Assembly (NCBI GenBank): GCA_950295325.1
Contig: OX485806.1
Location: 53,067,169-53,131,168, forward strand
DNA length: 64,000 bases
Direction of reading: 5' to 3'
Source: Polytrichum commune
Taxonomy: Eukaryota > Streptophyta > Polytrichopsida > Polytrichales > Polytrichaceae
Position numbers and translations under genes: made by a program. Positions 34,451 through 45,561 of the stretch are shown here, in pieces (the first letter of the stretch is position 1; each line of letters opens with the position of its first letter). The notes under the pieces were generated by a model. It saw only the letters and a program-made list of their open reading frames with translations. It was not told the origin of the DNA and did not search any database.

Positions 34451-36720
34451 TAAAGTAAGTCATTAGTGACCAATTATCTGAAATGAGCTAAGGGTGAGAC
34501 ATTTAGTTCATATGAAACAGTTTCCAAGAGGAAGAGCCTTTTGGGCAGGGCAATAGACATGTGACCAAGTCGAACAACCTTATGAAATCTGGCCCCAAGA
34601 GACAAGGAAGCTAGTTCAAGGGATATAGAGGAGAAGAGGGGGAGGAGAAAGTAGTTCCTCTTGAGAAGAGAGCCTCCCTCGTCTTGCAGTTTTTGAGCGA
34701 GTCTAGCTTGGGTGTGAAGCCCTTTTGAATGTACATCTTACTCTACATAATATCATAAGCGTGAAGCTATATTATCGCTTGTGTGTATGAGGATCGAAAT
34801 TGTGATATTGTTGGTTGTGTTGTATGAATCAACTGAATTAAATTGAATACTTTCTGGAACGTGAAGTAACCAGTGGGAAATGGTTTGATGTGTCTGTGTG
34901 ATTGTAAACTTTACCAATTATCGTAACGAGAGTGTGAAATTCTTGTTCGCAGTAGGAGTTTATGAAGTGTCACCCCTTAAGTGAAACAGGATTAAGTGAA
35001 TTCCTGAAGTTTGTGTGATCGGAGTGAAACTGCATAAAGCATTGAGAATGCTTTGAATCTGTGTTCCTTCGTTACAAGTGGATGTGAAATGCCCTCGTGA
35101 ATAAGTGCGTACATTCACCTTGACCAATCAGTAAAAGAAGATTGTTACAACACTCTTGGAAGGAAAGTCAGAATCATTTAAACGCCAAAGTGAACTTACC
35201 TAATGTTATTAAAGGAGGTTGACGTGCAGAAAGTCACAATTGAATCTCAATCTGAGTGTCGGCTTCTAAGTTGAAATCTGTGTCAGAAGTGAATTTCAAG
35301 TATCCTCGTCTTGCGAATGATTGAGATCGAATGCGTGAAGCAGTTTGATCATCATAAATCCCTTGAGATTATTTATGTGTGTGAATTGAGATAGGAATGT
35401 GAAATTCCTTGAGGCCGACTCTATGATGTTAGTTCTGCAGATTTAATCAGGAGTTTCCCAGTCAAATATCTAATTGTGCCTAGATGTATGAGACGGGAAA
35501 TGTGTCAGTTATGGACGAGATCTTATTTTTGCGAGCAATCTTTTTTTTCCTCAGAGTTCGGAGTGTCGTAGTAATTCGTCATAAATGAGTGAGGTCTGAT
35601 ACCCCATTCAAACTAGAAATTAGTGTCGAAAACTCATCAGTCCCAAGGGAGAGCGAAAGAGGAGATTACTCAAACTGAATTCAGTGGAGAACCAATTTTG
35701 AGGTTAAATCCTCCGAGAGCAGGCTCGTTCGGTGATCAAGTTGCTCGTGGGGAGAAAGGGAATACCTGTATGCACAAAGCGGCAATGAAGTTTGCTCAAG
35801 TTTAGCAACATTCACCACCTTGGGAAGAGGTAGGCGAATTGAACCTGCGAAGCTTTGAAGTGAAAACGCCGTTCCTGGGAGAAGGGAGAAGAAGCAGTCG
35901 CGCGGAGTCAAAAAGAAGACGCGGTGAAGGCGGAAGAAAGAGAGGCGCCTTAAACCCGTATCATTTGGGTGAGAGGGAGAAGGCAGCCATATAAGGAGGA
36001 GCATCCAGCTCCTTTGTCGAGAACTTGACGGTGATTGGTTACTGGCTACTGTTACTGGTTACTAGTTACTAAGACTATGGTTACTGGTTACTCAGACTAT
36101 GGCCCTACCTTTCAGACGTGACTTGACACTGGTTACTTGTGACTGTTACTGGTGACTAGACTATGGCCGTGCCGTGTAGACTATGGTCTTGCGATTAGAC
36201 TCTTACGGTCCCGGTTCTGTTCGGTTCGGTTCTAGACTCGGTCACTAGGTTACTGTCACACGTTAGACTTTTGTTAATTTTAATAATTTATTTTAATGCA
36301 TTCAATTCTACTGTGATAGTGTTAAGTCTAAAACTGACTAAGGAAATAATTCATTTCTGTGGTCTTTATCTAATTTAATTAAATCAATCACTTAACCATA
36401 GGAGGAGTCAATTGTGAACATGATATCCTTACTAACTGTGGTGTGGCCTATAGTCCTTGGTTACTTTACTGAGGAGACTATGGTTCACTCAAGGAGTTCA
36501 TGCCTTGGGTTTTCTAAGACTATGGCGTAACCAAATGACAATTGTTGAGCTGTGACTCCCTGAATTGCAAAACACATTATAAGAGTGATGTTACTGATGA
36601 GAGTGGGTTGTGAGGGAGTGACTGATCAATTGCATGTACTGCTGTGAGTGACCCTCAACCTTAATTGAATCAATCCTAAAACTCACTCTAGAAGTTTTTT
36701 TTCCCTGTGTTTGTTGTCCT
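34451..36720. other. Non-coding stretch, possibly LTR-like (family 4 resemblance)
   Basis: No coding signal is present. Repeated 'ggttactggttact' and 'agactatgg' phrases occur at about 36020-36260 and resemble phrases in 2930-5195. The length (~2.2 kb) and its position between two minus-strand genes are similar. I could not find TG/CA ends or a target duplication. Confidence 0.25.
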
Positions 36721-37451
36721 AAATACATCTTAATTCTCTTGTAGTCTATCAATTAACTCAATGGTGATCCCTAGATGTAACACCTGACACTCATTTGGTC
36801 TTCCCTGTGTGGTTTTCTTAATTGGAACCCAATCTAGAAACCTATCTACAGTCTCCTCCACGGAGTAGTCGCCATACAGCTTCTTCCCCTTTAACTTCCT
36901 CCTCTCCCTGAACGTGGCGGTCGTGTCCCTGGAGTACATCTCCCATGCATCGCCCACCGTCAGGACGAGCACCAGCTTTCTCTGCGGGGTTGCCGCCCGC
37001 ATCGCCTTCTTCCGTTGAGGGGTTTCGGATTCTTGCGTGAAGCCCGTTGCCCCTTCCTCCACATCGCCTTCCTTCTCTGCCTTTTTGTGTTCCTCTTCTT
37101 CCTCCTCCTTCACCTCGCCACCTTCTGTGAGGGACGGATTGCCCGGATGCAACCCGAATAGAGGTTCGAGAAGTTGGGTTGTGGCCCTCATGGCCATTTC
37201 TTCCGGTTTGATCCGCCTAGCCCTGTCCAGAGGGTTTTCACCCCCCGGGACAACCACATCGATGTAGCTACCCGGGATCCAATCGAGGATGTCCATCTTC
37301 TTCGCCAGCGATTTCTGCGTCCTATAGAATTGAAGATCGCCATCCTCAATGTAGGAGTAGATGCTCAACCCCAACATCTACACATTCCAAGTTATATACA
37401 ACTTAGAATTTGTGGAGGCAGCGACATATAAAAGACCAAGAACAATGTCTA

Positions 37452-37509
37452 GTTTGGGTCGACCGACCCAAACTAACAAAGAGCCTAGTTTGGGTCGATC
37501 GACCCAAAC
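37452..37509. repeat. Two palindrome B copies in an intron
   Basis: Copies at 37452-37473 and 37488-37509 (GTTTGGGTCGA plus its reverse complement; the first has a central variant) lie in the 161-bp intron 37378-37538. Confidence 0.9.
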
Positions 37510-38096
37510 TACGCATGAGCTATGTGATGTACACTTACCATGGCAGCATAGACGGGTTTCGAGTCCCCGAAGCCGTTGAAGATGCAGTCTCCTCTCCTCG
37601 TCAGCGTTCTCATCATTCTCATGTAGAATTCCATCCGCAGCTCATCTGCAGGATAGTTCGCGTATTTCGCCTCGTCGTAGAGGCACTTGTTGGCACCCAA
37701 CCTTTCTGGAACTTGGAAGAGTTTGTCCATCCGGGATATAGGGTGGTTCGGCACCTTCAGCAACTCCGCTTTGTACACAAAGTACAAACACAAGACGTTG
37801 ACAACCTTGGTTTTCTTGTCCTTCAATGTTGTGTAGGTCCCCTCCGCCAGTGCAGCGATGTAATGAGACTTGGAGACTGCATACTCCGGCTGCAATTTCC
37901 GGACAAGGTCGTAGATCTGCTCCGCCCTCCTATCCTCGACTATCCAAAGCCTGATATCAATCTCCCTGAACTTAGGCCTCGCATATTCTACGAACTTAAA
38001 TAGGAAGGGGTCGTAAAACAATGTGCTCATCGTACCCTCAAATGAGCTTCCAGGAATGTTCCTGAAATCTATCATTCCGAATGGAAAGTGGTTTAG

Positions 38097-39290
38097 ACCA
38101 TTAATAGTAATAATATACTATAAATATTAAATATCATACCATAAATAGTAAATAGTATACTATATACAATAGATAATACTAACATACTAAAAATACTAAA
38201 TAATAATAGATATAATATAAAATACTATATATAATAAACTATAAAGTATAAACAGTGAATATTACGCAGTACATAGTAAATATGATTATATAAACAGTAA
38301 ATACAAGGCAGTAAACAGTGAGCTTTCCAATGGCAACTACTACAAGATAAACAAGGGTTTTTAGTACAGTGTTTTAGCATGCATGTGCTAATTGGACAAA
38401 CACTTCATAAAAATAAAAATAAACGACATGTTTCTAGTATAAGTATTCGAAAATAGTCATTGTGGACACATTGACGCCCCGATGTTGTTTATAGGACGAG
38501 TCACATCGTCCTATAAACAATCAGACAATTTGCACAATAAATTGTCTGATTTATGGTCGGTAATTTTTAGGGCGTATGTGCAAAATCATGTACACAGTAA
38601 ATAGTAGACAATTTCCAGTACATAATAAATAAAAATCTGTTAATAATAAAAATAACCTACTATAAATAGTAAATAAGAATAGCACACCATTAATAGAACT
38701 AATATAATAATATAACAAAATCATAAATATCATACAATAAATAGTAAATAATATATTATATACAGTAGATAATAATAACATACTGAAAATAATAAACAGA
38801 AGATCATTAATAGTACTAATATACTATGAATATTGAAAATTACATATCAGACTATAAATAGTAAATAATATACTATATAGAGTAGATAATAATAACATAC
38901 TGAAAATAATAAAGAATAAAGATAATAATAAAGAATAAACATCAGACCATTAATAGTAATAATATACCATAAATAGTAAATAGTATAGTATATACAATAG
39001 ATAATAATAACATACTATAATTAATAAATAATAATTAAATACTATAAACTATAAATTATAAACAGTGATTATTAGGCAGTACATAGTAAATATGATAATA
39101 TAAACAGTAAATACGAGGTAGTAAATAGCAAATACGAGACACTTAATAATAAATAATAGGCAGTATACAACATATACTGGATAATAAATTATAAGCAGTA
39201 AATAATAGACAGTACATAGTTTATTCCGTATATAGTTGATATTATATTGTATACAGTAAATAAAAAATAAAAAATAACTTGGGGCCTCTA
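38097..39290. repeat. AT-rich minisatellite in the large intron
   Basis: These are degenerate repeats of 'actataaatagtaaataata' and 'acagtagataataataacat'. The 'ccattaatagta' unit recurs near 38097, 38690, 38810 and 38945. There is no coding potential. A short inverted pair, 'ggacgagtcacatcgtcctataaac' in part, sits near 38490-38520. Confidence 0.75.
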
Positions 39291-39326
39291 TATATACAAA
39301 TGTTTTAATTACTTCTAATATATCAT

Positions 39327-39541
39327 GCTCGGAGTGGTGGCTTAGTGGCTAAGTCCTCTATGTGGGAGCCAAGAGGTTCAAGGATAAAATCCCTTGGCCC
39401 CCGTCCTTGGCTTAGCCTACTAGGTAAGTGTCTAGGCACTTAGAGCTATAGGTGCTTATAAATGGCAAGGCTCGGGAGGTGAGGATTGGACTTACTTATG
39501 GTGGATATCTCTTTTAAATGGCACTCATTTGTTAAAAAATA
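39327..39541 (+). mobile_element. tRNA-derived SINE-like element
   Basis: TGGCTTAGTGG at 39338-39348 matches the Pol III A box (TRGYNNARNGG). GGTTCAAGG near 39375 resembles a B box. The unit ends in an A-rich run (gttaaaaaatagg). It lies in the large intron of ParB/methylase copy 2. No target duplication was confirmed. Confidence 0.5.
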
Positions 39542-40005
39542 GGACCACTCATTATTCAACATATCAACCAATGATAGCCCTACACATGCATGCACGCTTT
39601 AACGTTAAGTAATAATTTAGTGTGGAGTCCGTAGAATTTTTGGTATATTTAGACATCATAAGCAATGGTCCTAAACATATTGGCTATGTCCAAATGACGA
39701 CTTATGGGGTGTAAGGCATAGTCCCCCAAGACATGTTGGAGACAACACACTTTCTAATAATATATGCTATTAGGTCACGTTTTTGTTTACTTCAATAAAT
39801 GTCTTGTTACATGTCTAGATTGTACACAATCTCTAGTAGTGCTCGTTGTATTTCTTTTGCTTGTGACTAGCATTATTGATGGAGGAAAATTTATTTATCA
39901 TCTGGTATTTGAAATCCTGCATGTGAACAAAACAAGCATTTGAACGCGTGTTAGATCTGTACATATGATCTCCGAAACATATCATGAACAATAACTGGAA
40001 CAGGA

Positions 40006-40117
40006 GTTTGGGTCGATCGATCCAAACTAAAAAACAATCCTACAACAGGAGTTTGGGTCGATCGACCCAAACTAAAAAACAATGCTACAAAAAGAATTTA
40101 GGTCGATCGACCCAAAC
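40006..40117. repeat. Three palindrome B copies next to a splice donor
   Basis: Copies lie at 40006-40027, 40051-40072 and 40096-40117, 45 bp apart. The last starts 9 bp inside the intron from the GTGAGT donor at 40126. A short spacer ('taaaaaacaat', 'tacaacagga') is repeated between them. Confidence 0.9.
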
Positions 40118-41478
40118 AATACTCACCTCCCACTTGGGATTTTTTTCTTTCGCATTATCCCCTTCTTTGGGAGGCCTACCATAGAACTCCCACACCTCCC
40201 GTGACGCCATTATATTCCTTATCCAGGAAGCTTGGCAGGCCCTCTTCTTGTTCCCCATGTTGAAATAACGGGATATGTCGCTCAATCGGGTCTCGTCGTC
40301 AGACCACACCACCAGTGCCTTCCAAATTTTCAACTTCTCCTTCTGATGGTTGGAATCATCCCACTCAGTCATCAATTGGATTTTCTTGGATGCCTCCACG
40401 TTGTGTTCGCCGTCTATCAACCAAAAATCGCCTTTCTCAATTGTCGGCCACATCTCAGGGGTAGGCATTTTCTTCTGTCCTTGGGGCATCACTACAATCG
40501 TCTGCATGTCGTCTTTGAATTGCTCGCTAACGATCTGCGCAATTATCCAATCGACGTAGGTGTCTTCTTTTGCCTTGACACACTTCTCTGGTGGCGTTAG
40601 ATGGCATTGGTTGATATTGACGTCGAACTTGAAATCCCTGCCCATGAAAAAACAGTGGGAGCACTTGGTCGTGAAATTGTTCACGATTTTTTGGATTTCA
40701 CCTGCATCCACTTTCTGCCCGGGGCTTAGGCATGTGGAATTTAGGCGAAACATGTTCGTCAATCATCACAGATGACTCTCTCGCCCTCTTCGACGGAGTT
40801 GTTTGCCGGCTTCCTGAAGGCGTAGGAGTCTCGCTATCCGCCGGTGTCTCTGACGGAGTGGTTCGTCTTGAGTCAGCCGATACTGGTCGCGACTTCCTGA
40901 CCGATTGAGGCCTTGACGACCCTACACCTTCCTCAGTGGGTACCTTCCGCCTGACGGGTTCCTGAGACTTCGTTTTGCTCTGCAGGGCTTTGTTGAGCAC
41001 GCTGATTGCATGCTTTAGTTTTGTAAACCGGCTCGACCCTTTGTGTTCGATGTATTGGCATCGATGAATATTGACTCCGGTTTGATGACGTCTGGTTCTA
41101 CACATGTCTCTTTTGCATAGATAGCGTCAAAGGGTTCGGAGAACAGGTGCATGAACATATGCGCGTTCTGCACAGCGGTGTTCTCGAGGATGACACTTAT
41201 GTAGTCTCCGAGAGACTGAACGGATGCCACCTCCCACCCCGTAAGAGTGGCCCATGTGTGCTTCTCCACGGTCCCAACCTTCACAACAAATATTATTTTG
41301 TATTGGGAGCCCTTGACCAGTTGTATAGACCAAGCGAGGACAAACCCGTCTTTCGGAACGTAGGAGTCATCTTCCGGTGTCTCATGCTCCTGCCATAACA
41401 TGTATGGCGCAAGCATGAACCACCTTTCGCCAGGACTTTTCTTTGGGGCCATCTGCAATACAAGAAGATACAATGTGA

Positions 41479-41500
41479 GTTTTGGACGTTCGACCCAAAC
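41479..41500. repeat. Degenerate palindrome B upstream of the copy 2 start
   Basis: This is a half-decayed copy (GTTTTGGACGTTCGACCCAA...) 27 bp upstream of the ATG at 41452, in the presumed 5' intron. Confidence 0.7.
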
Positions 41501-41731
41501 TTCTACATATTGAAATAGATTTCACATGATGTAAGGGAAATATAATGAATTGCCGCACATATTTTGGGGGATTGTGTTTTGTTATATGTGAACGTCATTT
41601 GTGTGTTGATATAATATTTTGTTATTTTTGGGTATGTTTGCATTATATATTGTTTGTAACAAGTTTATTCTTTAGAAGTTGTGTTTTTGTTGAAGATTTT
41701 GTAACAAGTTTATAATTTAGAAACAAGTTGG

Positions 41732-41913
41732 GTTTGGGTTGATAGACCCAAACCTCTAGCTGTGTTTAGGTCGAGCGACCCAAACCTGTGGCTTGGTTTG
41801 GGTCGAGCGACCCAAACCTCTGCCTGTGTTTGGGTCGAGCGACCCAAACATGAGGCTGTGTTTGGGTCGAGCGACCCAAACCTGTTGCTGTGTTTGGGTC
41901 GTCTCCCCAAAAT
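41732..41913. repeat. Palindrome B tandem array
   Basis: Copies start at 41732, 41764, 41796, 41828, 41860 and 41892, exactly every 32 bp. The first five keep both arms and the last has lost one. The short linker 'ctgtggctt' or 'ctgcctgt' separates 22-bp palindromes. It lies upstream of ParB/methylase copy 2. Confidence 0.9.
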
Positions 41914-42109
41914 TTCCTATTTTAATGTAATTTTTAAATGTTGGCACGTAGCATATACAATGCTTATGCGTTGTGTATGCTACAATACCTTCAATTGACA
42001 GACACTTATTGCATATAATAAAATAAAATACCTTTGTTATATGTAGCAGTTGTTGTGGACACTTGCTTTAGAACAGGTGCTCTTCTTCCAATAACACAAA
42101 AGCAGTTGA

Positions 42110-42400
42110 ATGTAACCTCTCACACAAATCCACAATCTCTCATACAACTCCTAGGTCTCTTTTGAATCTCTCAAACAACAAATCAATCTTTCAAACAACC
42201 TCTGAATCTCTAAGAACAACTGAATCTCTCAAAACAGTAACTGACTCTCTCAAATGACTTAGATATCTCTCAAACAACAATTGAGTCTTTCAAACAACCT
42301 CTGAATCCCTAAGAACAAGTGAATCTCTCAAAACAATAACTGACTCTTTCAAATGACTTTTGTATCTCTCAAACACCTCCTGATTATCTTATAGAACTCC
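42110..42400. repeat. ~99-bp tandem repeat
   Basis: 'caacctctgaatc' recurs at about 42196 and 42295 with 'tgaatctctcaaaaca' and 'ctctcaaatgactt' in each unit. There are at least two full units. Confidence 0.7.
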
Positions 42401-42919
42401 TAAATCTCACAAGCTCTCCAACTACAATACAGCCTCCAAAACCCGCAAGCTTAGAATGTTGGAAAACCCTTCAACAATCTTCTACTAACTTCACTCTACA
42501 ACAATCACTCTACTAACTCTCACGCACTCTAAAAGTCCCTCCTTACGTTTCTGTTCTATTGCAAACACTTCCTAACTTCTAGAGCAAGAGAAGGGAGGGA
42601 AGGAGAAGAATCAGTAGGCGCCAAAACAACAACAAGAAGGGAGGGAAGACAAGAAAATCGCCACCCTGAATCGCCACGGCGCTTCGCGAAAGTGGCGTTT
42701 CCACAAGAGGCGCGGAGAAAGAGAGAAAGAAGGAAAAGTTGTGACGGCTGGGGTTTTGGGTTTAGGGCACCAACGGAATTGGCCCCCAACCACACGAATA
42801 GGGTGCCAACGGGATTAGGGCACCAACGGAATTAGGGTTACGGGGAACCCTAAATCCTAAAGCCAAACTGTAAACCCTTAGCGGGCATTAGTATTTTCAA
42901 GACACTTTGTAGTACCCTC

Positions 42920-43452
42920 ATGGGGCATTCCCACCTGACTTTAGTTAAGACCCAAAGTATTTTCTAAAGACCGGGTAAAGTTCCCTCGGTTATAGCGGAG
43001 GCATCCGACTATCCCAATGCACCTACAAGAACTTGCTTCGAAGATTTTCAAGTAGGTTTTGGTTAAGTAGCTTTCACACATGTTCATGGTTTTATCTACC
43101 AAGCAATGAATGTTGGGTAGTTTTTGTCCCATCCCCAAATGCCTTACTACTCACCTATCTTACCATCGGTTTTTGTTAATGAAGCTCCTCGTGCCCTCAT
43201 AGCTAAGACTAAAAAACAACCAATCACAAGGGTGGGAGGCGACACTTTTAAAGTTCCTATATTCTTACCTAATGTTTAGGTACTGATGGGAGGGTTGGTG
43301 GTTGAGGCTTAAAACCTCCACTTTTAAGCCATGCCACATCATTTGCCACCTAGGCTCGGCACTAAAAAGAGCCATATGTGTGAACCCTAGATAACTAAAA
43401 CCGCATTTAGATTAAAACTACTTCTAACTAATGTGAAGTGGGAATGCCCCAT
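42920..43452. mobile_element. Candidate short terminal-inverted-repeat element
   Basis: The left end, TGGGGCATTCCCACCTGACT followed by TTAGTTA, and the reverse complement of the right end, TGGGGCATTCCCACTTCACA followed by TTAGTTA, agree at most positions over about 27 bp. The unit is 533 bp and non-coding, like a MITE. No clear target duplication was found, so the superfamily is open. Confidence 0.5.
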
Positions 43453-43894
43453 AAGGTAAACATCAAATGCGGTATTCTACAAAATGAAACCATTTATACA
43501 ACTAATACATTTTTACAATGCAACGTTATGCTAAAACTAAGACTTAACCCCTACTCACATGACACCATAACCTAAATTTCCCAAACAAGTTGAAATCATT
43601 GGTTTCTCTTTTGTTTGAGCAAGTTAGGAAAATAATACAATTGCGTGACATTTAACGATGTAATCATTGACATTTAGACTTTACCAATGATGCCAAGAAC
43701 TCACACAATATGCAATGAATAAAAAATATAACCCCTACCCCCCAACATGAAATTCGGAAATTTAGGATATTTGAATGTGTTCGCTAAATGTATACCTTCC
43801 TCAAGAGCATTTTCTCAGGGTTTGGAATTGCATGATCCTTATGTCAAAATGCTATCATGCTCAAGTTTTTAGTAAATCCCTTACATATTCACTT

Positions 43895-44760
43895 TAATGA
43901 ATCACATAGTCGCCAATAAACCATGGATCGTGATACATGTACTTCGAATGTGATATAAAAGTAAATCGGAAAATCACAACATCAAATGAAGCCCTTTGAC
44001 GCAATCATGTTGTTATTGAATGTTCACTCCACGTATATTACATAATGGCGCAAGATAAAGTTCATGTTGTTTGTATGTGGAGGTAGCAGTGAACAACTAC
44101 GAATTTTTGTATTTAGGGTTTAGGGTTTAGGAGTTAGGTTTATAACATATTAATCTATCCAATATTAACATATAACATTGACTTACTGGTGAGAATAGTT
44201 TTTTACTGGAAGGTTATAGAAAAGACGATCTTGATTATGTTAATTTGTTATTACGGACGTTTAAACGTGATATAGTGAATGGTCTTGTGTTTATTCAAAT
44301 AACATGAAATGTTGTCGATGTTATTAGGGGTAAGGGGTTCAACTTTGGATGTTTTTCTCACTTTAGGGAATCACATAGTCGCCAATAAACCATGGTTCAT
44401 GATGTATTTAATATATGGAATGTGATGAAAAGTAAATAAGAGAAGCACAACATCAAATGAAGCCATTCACGCAATCATGTTGTTATTCATTGTTCCCTGC
44501 ACATGTATTGGATAATGGAGAAAGATATAACAGATATTGTTTGCATAATATGAAGAAGAGTCTAATAGGAAGGTTATAGTAAATACAATTTTGATCATGT
44601 TAATATGTTATTTGGGACGTTTAAACATGATATACTAATTGGTTTTGTATTTTGTCAATACGTATTTCATGTTGTGGATGTTATAAGGGTTTGGGGTCCA
44701 ACTTTGGATGTTTTGGTCACACACATTAGTAAACTTGAAGTGAATTTGAGGATGGATTGA
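43895..44760. repeat. Tandem duplication, ~470-bp units, with telomere-like motif
   Basis: Both halves (from 43895 and from 44367) contain, in order, 'cacatagtcgccaataaacc', 'cacaacatcaaatgaagcc', 'gcaatcatgttgttatt' and 'ggacgtttaaac'. TTTAGGG occurs nearly three times in tandem at 44112-44130. Nothing coding is seen in 43453-45140. Confidence 0.65.
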
Positions 44761-45561
44761 AATAACATTAAAAGATTGAACTAAAAAGCGACATTGCTAG
44801 TTAGTATCCCCTTAACAACGTTCACATACGTTCATCATTGCCACACTTGCATGCGAGATAATAGAGCAATGTTCTAGGGTTTAGGGTTTAAGGGAGACAA
44901 TAAATAATTTTATTCATCATGACAATGGCCTCAAGCCTTGGAAACTCTCTCATAATTGGAGCCTCCAAATGGCCCCAACCCCACCTAAATAGGTTTACAC
45001 TTGAAAGCATTGAATGGAGTTGTGGTTGGGTCTACATATTGGTTAAAATATACCGTCATGACACTTGAAAAAATTAATGTAGCCGCCACCCTTCCTCCCA
45101 ATGTCGTATGTCATATCCACACAAAACAAAACAAAAATTTAAATATCATAGACTAAGTCATATGACGGTTGGGGTATGAGAGGGGCATTGAAATATGCGC
45201 ATTTTCTACAATAAACAAAAAAACGGGGAATTATGTCAAGAGGTTTGAAATAACCTCTGCAGGAGAACAAGGCGGGAAAGGCATCCAATGAGGAAGTCGG
45301 GCAAGTGGAGGTGGATAGTATAAAGGGGCGTACCCCCCAAAAGTCGGTATTTTTTTGCTCTTCTCCCACTCCTGAATTCGTAGAGAGAACTTTTAGTCGG
45401 AGCTGTACTTCAAGGTTCGTTTACGCTGCCGTTCGTGAACACCTATCCACAGCATGCAAGTCCGTCGTGAACTTTACAATGACCCAAACTTTACAATGAC
45501 ACGCCTGTCCAGTGTGGGTGTCCATGTTTGTTGAGGTTTCATGTGCATGTGTGTAGGCGCA

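Larger units (their letters stand above)
36730..41452 (-). pseudogene. ParB-like plus methyltransferase-like gene, copy 2
   Basis: The start ATG is at 41452, just after an acceptor (tgtattgcag), so a 5' UTR intron is likely. The first block (41452-40127) has a ~130-residue N-terminal domain (MAPKKSPGERWFMLAP...), a Ser/Thr/Pro/Arg linker (RQTTPSKRARESS), then a ParB-like segment with QTIVVMPQGQ and FWLIDGEHNVEASKKIQ, matching the G-E-R-R box. It ends at donor GAG|GTGAGT. The exon ~38061-37539 has LFYDPFLFKFVEYARP (D-P-F at the methylase D-P-P-W position) and GDCIFNGFGDSKPVYAAM (SAM-loop-like). A GT-AG intron (37378-37538) leads to 37377-36730, MLGLSIYSYIEDGD then an acidic and basic tail. Frame changes near 41040 and 40710 and a phase mismatch across the 2-kb intron mean either unseen exons or decay. 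It has only distant similarity to copy 1 at 11141-15305. Confidence 0.55.

Noticed and set aside
39335-39400. Functional tRNA gene
   Set aside because: The B box carries an insertion and the arms do not pair; it fits a SINE head better.
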